Assembly: GCF_030811685.1 (NCBI RefSeq)
Contig: NZ_JAUSRF010000002.1
Coordinates: 186,001-250,000, forward strand
Length of the DNA: 64,000 nucleotides
Direction of reading: 5' to 3'
DNA from: Neorhizobium huautlense
GTDB taxonomy: Bacteria; Pseudomonadota; Alphaproteobacteria; Rhizobiales; Rhizobiaceae
Under the pieces are notes generated by a model. It was not told the origin of the DNA. It saw only the letters and a list, made by a program, of their open reading frames with translations, and searched no databases. Position numbers and translations under genes: made by a program. Within the stretch, counting starts at the first letter, position 1; each line of letters begins with the position of its first letter. Of this stretch, positions 42,828 through 53,382 are shown in pieces.

Positions 42828-43991
42828 ATGCCAGTGCTCAATCGTGCCGCCGAAATGCAGGAAACCGTCGCCGGCTGGAGGCGCCACATCCATGAGAATC
42901 CCGAGCTTCTTTATGACGTTTACGAGACGGCAGCCTTCGTTGCCGACAAGCTGAAATCGTTCGGTTGCGACACGGTCGAAACCGGCATCGGCAAGACCGG
43001 TGTCGTCGGCATCATCAAGGGCAAGCATGGGGATGGCCCAGTGGTCGGCTTCCGCGCCGACATGGACGCGCTGCCGATTTTTGAAACCTCCGGCAAGGAA
43101 TGGGCCTCGAAGACACCGGGCAAGGCACATTCCTGCGGCCATGACGGGCACACGGCGATGCTGCTGGGTGCTGCGCAATACCTTGCCGAAACCCGCAATT
43201 TCAAGGGTTCCGTCGCCGTCATCTTCCAGCCCGCTGAAGAGGGCGGGGCGGGTGCGCTTGCCATGATCAATGACGGTTTCATGGACAAATATGCCATCGA
43301 CCAGGTCTATGGCATGCACAATGAGCCAAAGCTGCCGGTCGGCCAATTCGCCACAGCCAAGGGCGGCGTAATGGCGGCGGCCGATACATTCGAGATCACC
43401 GTCAACGGTCGCGGCAGCCATGCCGCCCAGCCGCATCGTTCCATCGATCCGGTGGTCGCATCGGCGCATATCATCATCGCCCTGCAATCGATCGTTTCGC
43501 GCGAGACTGATCCCTTGAAATCGCTGGTCGTGACGGTTGCCACCACCCATGGCGGCGAGGCGAGCAATGTCATTGCCGATTTTGTCAAGCTCACCGGCAC
43601 GGTGCGCACGCTTCTGCCGGAAACCCGCGATTTTGCCGAAAAACGTCTGACGGAAATCGCGCAAGGCACAGCCATCGCCCATGGCGCAACCGCCGAGGTC
43701 AATTATCGTCGCGGTTATCCGGTGACCTTCAACCATGATGCCGAGACGGATTTTGCAGCAGGCGTTGCCGCCAAAGTGGCCGGCGAGCGCGCCGTCAATA
43801 CCGGCATGGCGCCGCATATGGGGGCCGAGGATTTTTCCTACATGCTGGAAAAGCGCCCCGGCGCCTTCATCTTTATCGGCAATGGCGACACCGCCAACCT
43901 GCACAATGCCGCTTACGATTTCAACGATGAGGCGCTACCTTACGGCATCAGCTACTGGGTGACGCTGGCGGAGACCTCGCTTCCGGCCTGA
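42828..43991 (+). CDS. M20-family amidohydrolase (aminoacylase/hippurate hydrolase type)
   Basis: 387 residues. Metal-binding motifs of the M20D family: GFRADMDALPI (Asp), HSCGHDGHTAMLLGAA (Cys/His/Asp-His) and the catalytic Glu pair FQPAEEGGAG, then MHNEPKLPVG; a C-terminal MGAEDFSYMLEKRPGAF completes the site. It releases amino acids from N-acyl or N-aroyl conjugates; the exact substrate is unknown. GAGGT precedes the ATG. First gene of the plus operon, 58 bp before the transporter ATPase gene, so its substrate is likely the transported compound. Confidence 0.88.
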   Translation: MPVLNRAAEMQETVAGWRRHIHENPELLYDVYETAAFVADKLKSFGCDTVETGIGKTGVVGIIKGKHGDGPVVGFRADMDALPIFETSGKEWASKTPGKAHSCGHDGHTAMLLGAAQYLAETRNFKGSVAVIFQPAEEGGAGALAMINDGFMDKYAIDQVYGMHNEPKLPVGQFATAKGGVMAAADTFEITVNGRGSHAAQPHRSIDPVVASAHIIIALQSIVSRETDPLKSLVVTVATTHGGEASNVIADFVKLTGTVRTLLPETRDFAEKRLTEIAQGTAIAHGATAEVNYRRGYPVTFNHDAETDFAAGVAAKVAGERAVNTGMAPHMGAEDFSYMLEKRPGAFIFIGNGDTANLHNAAYDFNDEALPYGISYWVTLAETSLPA

Positions 43992-44049
43992 GGCCGGCAA
44001 CGGAAATGACAGGGACTGTTCAAGAAATAAGAACCAAGGGGAATATGGG

Positions 44050-45872
<1,823 letters not shown>

Positions 45873-45876
<4 letters not shown>

Positions 45877-46310
45877 GGCGAGCGCGGTCATCGCGGATAA
45901 AAAGGGCGGCGGGGATTGTTCTCGCCGCTTTTGCCGTTCTGGTTTCGCCCGCTTTTGATGGAGGTCAGGGGAGGGCGCAGACTGATGACCTCTCCGAGGC
46001 AGAAGCGCTCCAGGAACTTGAAGCGAAGGCGGTGCAGACCATCATCGGCAAGACGGCAGCCGAGATCCGCGAAGCGCTTGAGGCCGGCCCGTTTTCCGAC
46101 GTTCAGGTGATGGAATTAGATTTCGTACCGCCACCGGAGCAGGCGGCGCAACAGGGCGATGCCAACATCAAGCCCGGTGATCTGCATGTCATGTTGTCCC
46201 GGCCGAAGGAAAATGTTTTCGAGCCGTTCACGCCGCGCATATTGATCTTCGTCGGTATGCAGGATGGTGTGGCGGTGTCGATAGAGCGGGTGAGAACCTA
46301 TCCGAAGTGA
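45873..46310 (+). CDS. Secreted hypothetical protein
   Basis: 145 residues. A basic start followed by a hydrophobic stretch (AAGIVLAAFAVLVSPAF) forms a signal peptide, probably cut near residue 35. The mature part is acidic and mixed alpha/beta without known motifs. The start overlaps the stop of the ABC ATPase gene, so it is coupled to the transporter operon and may work with it in the periplasm. I do not recognise a family. Confidence 0.65.
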
Positions 46311-46355
46311 TGGCCTAGTGACAGCCACGTTTTGGCATGGAATTGCCGGCATCCG

Positions 46356-46384
46356 TTGCCGGAAAACCTAAGTTCTGCTAGGTT
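46356..46384 (+). promoter_or_regulatory. Promoter with overlapping operator of the toxin-antitoxin operon
   Basis: TTGCCG (46356-46361), 17 bp, TAGGTT (46379-46384). An inverted repeat AACCTA-8 bp-TAGGTT (46365-46384) overlaps the -10. Phd-type antitoxins usually bind such palindromes to repress their own operon. Confidence 0.5.
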
Positions 46385-46407
46385 GAAAAGCCATTAGGAG
46401 AGATCAC

Positions 46408-46665
46408 GTGGCCAAGGTGACAGCTGCCGAACTCCAGAGCCATTTCGAGCATTATCAAGAACTCGCTCAGCGCGAGCCGGTATCTGTCACGGACAATGGC
46501 AAGGAAAGCCTTGTCCTGCTCTCGGCGGACGAATATCGCCGGCTGAAAGCCATTGACACACGACAGGCCTTTTACGTCCATTCTCTGCCCGGTGACATTC
46601 TTGCCGACTTGGAAAGCGGTTACCAGGGAGAGCCGACGCCGCATCTCGATCACCTGATGAAATGA
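46408..46665 (+). CDS. Phd/YefM-family antitoxin
   Basis: 85 residues. The N-terminal half has the Phd/YefM DNA-binding fold (VTAAELQSHFEHYQELAQREPVSVTDNGKESLVLLSADEYRRL), and the C-terminal half (about 50-85) is the toxin-binding tail. GTG start with TAGGAG upstream. The toxin gene begins 1 bp after its stop codon, so the two are coupled. Confidence 0.85.
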   Translation: MAKVTAAELQSHFEHYQELAQREPVSVTDNGKESLVLLSADEYRRLKAIDTRQAFYVHSLPGDILADLESGYQGEPTPHLDHLMK

Positions 46666-46666
46666 T

Positions 46667-47110
46667 GTGGCGATAGAACCTAAACCCGGTTTGGTTGTTC
46701 GTTATGACTTCCTTTGGAAGGAGGAGGCAGATGCGGGTTTGGAGAGCGGCAAGGATCGCCCATGTGCGATCGTGCTGGTGGCGAAGGACAAGGCCGATGG
46801 TTCGAAGGATGTTCTGCTCTGTGCCATCACCCACGCACCTCCGGGCCATGCCGAAACCGCCATCAAAATTCCAGCTGCCGTTGCAAGGTATCTTGGTCTC
46901 GATGATGAGCAATCATGGATCAAGACCGATCAGATCAATCGCTTGAACTGGGCGCGTGATCGTATTCCGTACGGCATCACGCCAGCCCGCAAAGGGGAGT
47001 GGTTTTTCGGTACGCTGCCCCATGCGCTTGGCGAGCAGGTTTTCAATCAGATCCGTGAGAAAGCCCATGCCCGTACCTTACGGACTGTCGACCGGGATAA
47101 CGAGAGCTGA
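46667..47110 (+). CDS. PemK/MazF-like toxin
   Basis: 147 residues. It opens with KPGLVVRYDFLW, followed by RPCAIVLVA and VLLCAITHAP, the beta-barrel signatures of the PemK/MazF (CcdB-fold) family, and a later WIKTDQINRLNWARDRIP. Members cut mRNA. The variant is longer at its C-terminus than classic MazF. The GTG start at 46667 is coupled to the antitoxin stop. Pairing a Phd antitoxin with a PemK-like toxin is a mixed combination seen in proteobacteria. Activity is inferred. Confidence 0.75.
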   Translation: MAIEPKPGLVVRYDFLWKEEADAGLESGKDRPCAIVLVAKDKADGSKDVLLCAITHAPPGHAETAIKIPAAVARYLGLDDEQSWIKTDQINRLNWARDRIPYGITPARKGEWFFGTLPHALGEQVFNQIREKAHARTLRTVDRDNES

Positions 47111-47195
47111 TTGCAAAGCTTGATGCCTGTTATCTTTCATTGTTTGACAGTCCCTCCCAAAACATGTCAGCAAATCGCAGAGGAGATTTTCTGTC

Positions 47196-48149
47196 ATGGC
47201 AAAACGGTCGGATTCGCAGGGACGGCTCGACGATGCGGCGCGCGCCGGCTGGCTTTATTACGTCGCGGGGCGCACCCAGGACGAGATTGCTTCCGCCATG
47301 GGGATTTCGCGACAATCGGCGCAGCGGCTGGTGTCGCTCGCCGTTGCCGAGCGTCTGATCAAGGTGCGGCTCGATCATCCGATTGCCGCCTGCCTGGAAC
47401 TGGCTGAGGCGCTGAAGGCCAAACATGACCTGAAATATATCGAGATCGTGCCGAGCGATCCGGCCGCCGTTTCGACCACGGTTGGTATTGCCGAAGCGGC
47501 TGCAGCCGAAATCGAGCGCTGGCTGAAACGGCCGGATCCGATCATCGTTGCCATCGGTACGGGCCGCACGTTGAAGGCAGCCGTCGATCAGCTGCCGCCG
47601 ATGGAATGTCCGCAGCACCGAATCGTGTCGCTCACCGGCAATATCGGGCCGGATGGATCGGCCGCCTATTACAACGTCATCTTTTCCATGGCCGATGCCA
47701 TCAAGGCGCGGCATTTCCCGATGCCGCTGCCGGTCATGTGTACCTCGGTGGAGGAACGCGAGACGCTGCATGATCAGGCGCTGGTGCGCTCCACCATCAA
47801 GCTTGGCGCCATGGCCGATGTCACCTTCGTCGGCATCGGCGAGCTTGGGCCGGACGGCCCACTCTGCCTCGATGGTTTTCTCGAGCGTGAGGAAATGCAG
47901 ATGCTGGTTGAGAATGGAGCGGCGGGTGAAATCTGCGGCTGGTTCTTCGATCACGATGGAAAACTGCTCGACAACCCCATCAACGGGCGTGTCGCTTCCG
48001 TGCCTATCCCGTCGCGGAATACATGCTCGGTTGTGGGAATTGCGCAGGGTCGTCGCAAAATTCCCGCCATGGCTGCGGCCCTCAAGGGTAAGCTAATCAA
48101 TGGCTTGATTACGGATGAATCGGCTGCTGAGCAGTTGCTCTCCCTGTGA
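47196..48149 (+). CDS. SorC/DeoR-type sugar-binding regulator of the polyol operon
   Basis: 317 residues. HTH at about 14-58 (AGWLYYVAGRTQDEIASAMGISRQSAQRLVSLAVAERLI) and a SorC sugar-binding domain (AIGTGRTLKAAVDQLPP; SLTGNIGPDGSAAYYNVI; FVGIGELGPDGPLCLDGFLE). Such proteins sense sugar phosphates or polyols. It is 147 bp upstream of smoE in the same direction and most likely controls the operon. GAGGAG lies about 10 bp before the ATG. Confidence 0.87.
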   Translation: MAKRSDSQGRLDDAARAGWLYYVAGRTQDEIASAMGISRQSAQRLVSLAVAERLIKVRLDHPIAACLELAEALKAKHDLKYIEIVPSDPAAVSTTVGIAEAAAAEIERWLKRPDPIIVAIGTGRTLKAAVDQLPPMECPQHRIVSLTGNIGPDGSAAYYNVIFSMADAIKARHFPMPLPVMCTSVEERETLHDQALVRSTIKLGAMADVTFVGIGELGPDGPLCLDGFLEREEMQMLVENGAAGEICGWFFDHDGKLLDNPINGRVASVPIPSRNTCSVVGIAQGRRKIPAMAAALKGKLINGLITDESAAEQLLSL

Positions 48150-48192
48150 GCAAAAATTTCACCGTTTAAATTCAATTATTTAAAACGTTTTA

Positions 48193-48246
48193 GTCGCAGT
48201 GCAGCGACGAATCCGTGTTGACTTCTGTCATGCGTTGATAAGTAAT
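48193..48246 (+). promoter_or_regulatory. Candidate promoter and operator of the smo operon
   Basis: GTCGC-AGTGCA-GCGAC inverted repeat (48193-48208), then TTGACT (48218-48223), 17 bp, AGTAAT (48241-48246). An AT-rich repeat TTTAAA-8-TTTAAA lies just upstream. These are plausible sites for the SorC regulator; binding is inferred. Confidence 0.45.
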
Positions 48247-48296
48247 TGCCCACGAGCAAAGCGAATGCTCGCATCCAATCTTCTCGGGAGGAAGAT

Positions 48297-49610
48297 ATGA
48301 CATTGAAGACCGTTCTGCTGGGCGCCTGCTCGGCACTGGCGTTTGCCGGTATGGCCTCTGCCGAAACCCTCACCATCGCGACTGTCAATAACGGCGACAT
48401 GGTTCGCATGCAGAGCCTGACGTCCGAATTCACCAAGGCGAACCCCGACATTCAGGTCGAGTGGGTCACTTTGGAAGAAAACGTCCTGCGCGAACGCGTG
48501 ACGACCGACATCGCCGCCGGCGGTGGCCAGTACGACATCGTCACCATCGGCAATTACGAAGTTCCGATCTGGGCCAAGCAGAAGTGGCTTCTGCCGCTCG
48601 AAGGCCTCGGTGACAAATACGACATGGACGACCTGCTGCCCGCAATCCGCGGTGGCCTGTCGATGGACGGCAAGCTTTATGCGGCACCGTTCTACGGCGA
48701 ATCCGCCATGATCATGTACCGCAAGGACCTGTTCGAAAAAGCCGGCCTGACCATGCCGGAAAAGCCGACCTGGGAATTCATTGCAGACGCGGCCCGCAAG
48801 ACCACCGACCGCAAGGCCGATATCAGCGGCATGTGCCTTCGTGGCAAGGCCGGCTGGGGCGAAAACATGGCCTTCGTTTCGGCTCTGAACAACTCGTTCG
48901 GCGGTCGCTGGTTCGATGAGCAGTGGAAGCCGCAGTTCGATCAGCCGGAGTGGAAGGCTGCGCTGCAGTTCTACGCCGACCTGATGAAGGATGCCGGCCC
49001 GTCCGGTGCTTCTTCCAATGGCTTCAACGAAAACCTGACGCTGTTCCAGCAGGGCAAGTGCGGCATGTGGATCGACGCAACCGTCGCCGCATCCTTCGTG
49101 TCGAACCCGAAGGATTCCAAGGTTGCCGATCAGGTCGGTTATGCCATGTTCCCGAACAAGGAAGGCATCGACAACCACGGCAAGTGGCTGTGGTCGTGGA
49201 ACCTTGCGGTACCGGCTTCTTCCAAGAAGGCTGAATCGGCCCAGAAATTCATCTCCTGGGCAACCAGCAAGGAATACACGGCGCTCGTCGCTTCCAAGGA
49301 AGGCTGGGCCAACGTTCCTCCGGGCACGCGTACCTCGCTCTACAAGAACGAGGAGTACACCAAGGCTGCACCGTTTGCCGCTCCGACGCTTGCCGCGATG
49401 GACGCTGCCGACATCACCAAGCCGACCGTCAAGCCGGTGCCTTACACCGGTGGCCAGTTCGTCGCGATCCCTGAATTCCAGGCTCTCGGCACCACGGTCG
49501 GTCAGCTGTTCTCGGCTGTCATCGCCGGCCAGTCCACGGTCGACGACGCGCTTGCCGCCGCTCAGGCAACGGCAACCCGCGATATGACCCGCGCCGGTTA
49601 CATCAAGTAA
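48297..49610 (+). CDS. smoE: Sorbitol/mannitol ABC transporter, binding protein
   Basis: 437 residues with a signal peptide cut after GMASA (about 22). SBP_bac_1 family: TSEFTKANPDIQVEWVTLEE, AAGGGQYDIVTIGNYEVPIWA, YGESAMIMYRKDLFEKAGL. It is the first gene of the polyol operon known from Rhodobacter as smoEFGK-smoS-mtlK. CGGGAGGAAGAT precedes the ATG. Confidence 0.9.
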   Translation: MTLKTVLLGACSALAFAGMASAETLTIATVNNGDMVRMQSLTSEFTKANPDIQVEWVTLEENVLRERVTTDIAAGGGQYDIVTIGNYEVPIWAKQKWLLPLEGLGDKYDMDDLLPAIRGGLSMDGKLYAAPFYGESAMIMYRKDLFEKAGLTMPEKPTWEFIADAARKTTDRKADISGMCLRGKAGWGENMAFVSALNNSFGGRWFDEQWKPQFDQPEWKAALQFYADLMKDAGPSGASSNGFNENLTLFQQGKCGMWIDATVAASFVSNPKDSKVADQVGYAMFPNKEGIDNHGKWLWSWNLAVPASSKKAESAQKFISWATSKEYTALVASKEGWANVPPGTRTSLYKNEEYTKAAPFAAPTLAAMDAADITKPTVKPVPYTGGQFVAIPEFQALGTTVGQLFSAVIAGQSTVDDALAAAQATATRDMTRAGYIK

Positions 49611-49628
49611 AAAGTCCTCCCAAGGACA

Positions 49629-49658
49629 GCAGTTGCCCGCTTTCTTTCGGGCAACTGC
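49629..49658 (+). terminator. Stem-loop between smoE and smoF
   Basis: A perfect 11-bp stem GCAGTTGCCCG/CGGGCAACTGC with an 8-nt CT-rich loop, 18 bp after the smoE stop. There is no T tract. It probably protects the smoE 3' end or attenuates. Confidence 0.6.
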
Positions 49659-49765
49659 ACCCGCCGCCCACGGTTCAAGGGCAAAAGCCATAACAAGAAG
49701 ATATACCCAAGCGCGCGCCTCCCGCCGAGGCGATGCGCGTGGCCACTCAAGGGAGGGTCGCTGAA

Positions 49766-50638
49766 ATGGCAACGCAGAATACGAAGACGTTGGCGCGGCT
49801 GATGATGGCGCCCTCCGTCATTGCACTCCTCGTCTGGATGGTCATACCGCTGTCGATGACGCTGTATTACTCCTTCCAGAACTACAATCTCCTGACGCCG
49901 CAAAACGTCAGCTTCGGTGGTTTCTTCAACTACCAGTATTTTTACACGGATCCGGCCTTCTTCACGGCGATCTGGAACACGCTGATCCTGGTGGTCGGCG
50001 TGCTGGCCATCACCGTCATCGGCGGCATTGCCATCGGTTTGCTGCTCGACCAGCCGATCTTCGGCCAGGGCATCGTGCGCATTCTGGTGATCTCGCCGTT
50101 CTTCGTCATGCCGCCGGTGGCGGCGCTGATCTGGAAGAACATGATCATGCACCCGAGTTACGGGGTGCTGGCCGATATCGCGAAATTCTTCGGGCTGCAG
50201 CCGGTCGACTGGTTTGCGCAATATCCGCTGTTTTCGGTCATCGTCATCGTTGCATGGCAGTGGTTGCCTTTCGCCACGCTGATCCTGCTGACGGCCCTGC
50301 AATCGCTGGACGGCGAGCAGAAGGAAGCCGCCGAGATGGACGGCGCCAATTTCGTCAATCGCTTCATCTACCTGACGTTGCCGCATCTTTCCCGCGCCAT
50401 CACGGTCGTCATCCTGATCCAGACGATCTTCCTGCTCGGCATCTATGCGGAAATCCTCGTCACCACCAATGGCGGCCCCGGTTACGCGTCCACCAACCTG
50501 ACCTTCCTGATCTATCGCACGGCACGTCTCGGTTACGACGTCGGCGGCGGTGCTGCGGGCGGTATCATCGCGGTCGTTCTCGCCAATATCGTCGCCATCT
50601 TCCTGATGCGCGCCGTCGGCAAGAACCTGGACAAGTAG
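49766..50638 (+). CDS. smoF: Sorbitol/mannitol ABC transporter permease SmoF
   Basis: 290 residues, six helices (MalF type). EAA loop EQKEAAEMDGANFVNRFIYLTLPHL at about 185-209. The NGGPGYASTNLTFLIYRTA region is typical of polyol/sugar permeases. The ATG at 49766 follows GGGAGGG; an upstream GTG at 49733 is less likely. It pairs with SmoG, 11 bp downstream. Confidence 0.9.
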   Translation: MATQNTKTLARLMMAPSVIALLVWMVIPLSMTLYYSFQNYNLLTPQNVSFGGFFNYQYFYTDPAFFTAIWNTLILVVGVLAITVIGGIAIGLLLDQPIFGQGIVRILVISPFFVMPPVAALIWKNMIMHPSYGVLADIAKFFGLQPVDWFAQYPLFSVIVIVAWQWLPFATLILLTALQSLDGEQKEAAEMDGANFVNRFIYLTLPHLSRAITVVILIQTIFLLGIYAEILVTTNGGPGYASTNLTFLIYRTARLGYDVGGGAAGGIIAVVLANIVAIFLMRAVGKNLDK

Positions 50639-50649
50639 GAGAGACGGTC

Positions 50650-51474
50650 ATGGCTCGCAAATCCACCACGCAAAGCAAGATCGTCTGGACCGTCATCGCA
50701 TGGGTCGTGGCGCTGGTGATCTTTTTCCCGATCCTCTATGCGGTCATCACCAGCTTCAAGACGGAGCCGGAAGCGATCGACGGGTTCAGCCTGATCCCGT
50801 CCGGTACGTTCGAGAACTACATCACGGTGCAGACGCAGCGCGATTACTTCAAGCCGTTTACGAACTCGGTGATCCTGTCGATCGGTTCGACCATTCTCGC
50901 CCTGATCTTCGCCATTCCGGCGGCATGGGCGATGGCGTTTGCGCCGACCCGCCGCACCAAGGACATCCTGATGTGGATGCTCTCCACCAAGATGATGCCG
51001 GCGGTCGCGGTTCTTCTGCCGATCTACATCCTGTTCCGCAATTTTGGCCTGCTCGATACCCGTATCGGCCTGACGATCATGCTGACGCTGATCAATCTGC
51101 CGATCGTGGTGTGGATGCTCTACACGTATTTCCGCGAAATTCCCGGCGAAATTCTGGAAGCGGCACGTATGGACGGCGCCAATCTGTGGAAGGAAATCGT
51201 CTACGTGCTGACGCCGATGGCGGTGCCGGGCATCGCTTCCACGCTGCTCCTCAACATCATCCTTGCCTGGAACGAAGCCTTCTGGACCATCCAGCTGTCG
51301 ACCACGAATGCGGCACCGCTGACGGCCTTCATCGCCTCGTTCTCTTCGCCGCAGGGTCTGTTCTGGGCCAAGCTTTCGGCGGCCTCCACCATGGCGATTG
51401 CGCCGATCCTCATCCTCGGCTGGTTCAGCCAGAAGCAACTCGTTCGCGGCCTCACGTTTGGCGCGGTTAAGTAA
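50650..51474 (+). CDS. smoG: Sorbitol/mannitol ABC transporter permease SmoG
   Basis: 274 residues, six helices (MalG type). EAA loop EILEAARMDGANLWKEIVYVLTPMAVPG at about 167-194. The start at 50650 has TAGGAGAGACGGTC upstream; the same frame is open for 396 bp upstream inside smoF but without a start site. It forms the channel with SmoF. Confidence 0.9.
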   Translation: MARKSTTQSKIVWTVIAWVVALVIFFPILYAVITSFKTEPEAIDGFSLIPSGTFENYITVQTQRDYFKPFTNSVILSIGSTILALIFAIPAAWAMAFAPTRRTKDILMWMLSTKMMPAVAVLLPIYILFRNFGLLDTRIGLTIMLTLINLPIVVWMLYTYFREIPGEILEAARMDGANLWKEIVYVLTPMAVPGIASTLLLNIILAWNEAFWTIQLSTTNAAPLTAFIASFSSPQGLFWAKLSAASTMAIAPILILGWFSQKQLVRGLTFGAVK

Positions 51475-51486
51475 GGAATTGGTCTC

Positions 51487-52491
51487 ATGGGCAGCATTAC
51501 TCTCAAGAACGTCCAGAAACATTTCGGCGAGGCCAAGGTCATCCCGTCTGTCGATCTGGAAATCACCGATGGCGAGTTCGTCGTTTTCGTCGGCCCATCG
51601 GGTAGCGGCAAGTCCACGCTTCTCCGCCTGATCGCAGGCCTTGAAGACGTGACCGGTGGCACGATCACCATCGACGGCAAGGATGTGACGGAAGCCGCAC
51701 CGGCCGCGCGTGGCCTTGCCATGGTGTTCCAGTCCTATGCGCTCTACCCACACATGAGCGTGCGCAAGAATATCGCCTTCCCGCTGAAGATGGCGAAGAT
51801 GGAACAGTCGAAAATCGACAAGAAGGTCGAGGATGCCGCCCGCATTCTGAACCTCTCCGACTATCTCGAGCGCCGTCCCGGCCAGCTTTCCGGTGGTCAG
51901 CGCCAGCGTGTCGCCATCGGCCGCGCCATCGTTCGCGAACCGTCGGCCTTCCTGTTCGACGAACCGCTGTCCAACCTCGATGCGGCCTTGCGCGGCACGA
52001 TGCGTCTGGAAATCAGCGATCTGCACAACCAGCTGAAAACGACGATGATCTACGTCACCCACGACCAGATCGAAGCCATGACCATGGCCGACAAGATCGT
52101 CGTTCTCAATCGCGGCAATATCGAGCAGGTCGGTTCGCCGATGGAACTCTACAACACGCCGCGCAACCTGTTTGTCGCCGGCTTTATCGGCTCGCCGCGC
52201 ATGAACCTCATCGAGGGCGAATACGCGCAGTCGAAGGGCGCCAAGACCGCCGGCATCCGCCCCGAGCACATGACGCTGTCCAAGGAAAGCGGTCTCTGGA
52301 AAGGCACGGTCTCGGTTGCCGAACATCTCGGCGCCGACACGTTCCTGCATCTCGATGTCGATGGCATCGGCAAGATGACGGCGCGCGCCAGCGGCGAATT
52401 CGGCGCCCATCATGGCGATACCGTTTACCTCACGCCGGATGAGACGAGGCTGCACCGTTTCGACGACAAGGGCCTGCGCATCGCCGGCTGA
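51487..52491 (+). CDS. smoK: Sorbitol/mannitol ABC transporter ATP-binding protein SmoK
   Basis: 334 residues of the MalK/UgpC type. Walker [11 protein letters not shown]-loop [10 protein letters not shown], signature [15 protein letters not shown], Walker [11 protein letters not shown], switch His VTHDQIEAM, and a shortened C-terminal regulatory (OB/TOBE) domain from about 235. It powers SmoFG. The C-terminal domain often receives regulatory signals in MalK-type ATPases. Confidence 0.92.
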   Translation: MGSITLKNVQKHFGEAKVIPSVDLEITDGEFVVFVGPSGSGKSTLLRLIAGLEDVTGGTITIDGKDVTEAAPAARGLAMVFQSYALYPHMSVRKNIAFPLKMAKMEQSKIDKKVEDAARILNLSDYLERRPGQLSGGQRQRVAIGRAIVREPSAFLFDEPLSNLDAALRGTMRLEISDLHNQLKTTMIYVTHDQIEAMTMADKIVVLNRGNIEQVGSPMELYNTPRNLFVAGFIGSPRMNLIEGEYAQSKGAKTAGIRPEHMTLSKESGLWKGTVSVAEHLGADTFLHLDVDGIGKMTARASGEFGAHHGDTVYLTPDETRLHRFDDKGLRIAG

Positions 52492-52522
52492 GAATACGAT
52501 TGTCATATCAAGGAAAAAGACT

Positions 52523-53299
52523 GTGACAGGTAGACTGGAAGGCAAGTCGGCAATCATCACCGGTTCGGCGCGCGGCATCGGCCGCGCCTTCGCCGAAGCC
52601 TATGTTCGCGAAGGCGCAACCGTGGCGATCGCCGACATCAATATCGAACGCGCCGAGCAGACCGCCAAGGAAATCGGCCCGAAAGCCTATGCGGTGCAGC
52701 TGGATGTCACCGATCAGGCATCCATCGATGCGGCCATCCGCACGGTGGAGGAAAAGACCGGTGGCATCGATATCCTGATCAACAATGCGGCGCTGTTCGA
52801 TCTGGCGCCGATCGTCGAGATCACCCGCAAAAGCTACGACACGCTGTTTTCGATCAATGTCGCCGGTTCGCTGTTCATGCTGCAGGCCGTCGCCAGGTCG
52901 ATGATTGCGCGCGGCAAGGGCGGCAAGATCATCAATATGGCCAGCCAGGCCGGTCGTCGTGGCGAAGCGCTGGTCGCGGTCTATTGCGCCACCAAGGCGG
53001 CGATCATCAGCTTTACCCAGTCCGCCGGTCTCGACCTGATCAAGCACGGCATCAACGTCAATGCGATCGCCCCCGGCGTCGTCGATGGCGAGCATTGGGA
53101 TGGCGTCGATGCGCTGTTTGCCAGCTACGAGAACCGCCCGCGCGGTGAAAAGAAAAAGCTGGTGGGCGAGGCCGTACCGTTCGGCCGCATGGGCACGGCG
53201 GAAGACCTGACCGGCATGGCCGTGTTCCTGGCCAGCCGCGATGCCGATTATGTCGTCGCCCAGACCTACAATGTCGATGGCGGCAACTGGATGAGCTGA
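52523..53299 (+). CDS. smoS: Sorbitol dehydrogenase (SDR family)
   Basis: 258 residues. Short-chain dehydrogenase with Gly motif TGSARGIG (about 13-20), NNAA (about 90-93), catalytic Ser, and Tyr-x3-Lys in YCATKAA (about 155-159). It oxidises D-sorbitol to fructose with NAD. GTG start with AAGGAAAAAGACT upstream. It lies 31 bp after smoK in the polyol operon; the C-terminal YNVDGGNWMS is typical of SmoS-type enzymes. Confidence 0.9.
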   Translation: MTGRLEGKSAIITGSARGIGRAFAEAYVREGATVAIADINIERAEQTAKEIGPKAYAVQLDVTDQASIDAAIRTVEEKTGGIDILINNAALFDLAPIVEITRKSYDTLFSINVAGSLFMLQAVARSMIARGKGGKIINMASQAGRRGEALVAVYCATKAAIISFTQSAGLDLIKHGINVNAIAPGVVDGEHWDGVDALFASYENRPRGEKKKLVGEAVPFGRMGTAEDLTGMAVFLASRDADYVVAQTYNVDGGNWMS

Positions 53300-53382
53300 T
53301 GCCCGTTAGGGCACGCTGGCTGACCGCCCCTTGAGGGCGATCGGCCACAGACAGAAATTTCTGGACCCTTGAGGACCGAGAC

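Noticed and set aside
42593-42895. Possible 100-codon gene in the divergent gap before the M20 gene
   Set aside because: It overlaps the M20 start, lacks a ribosome site and has no recognisable sequence.
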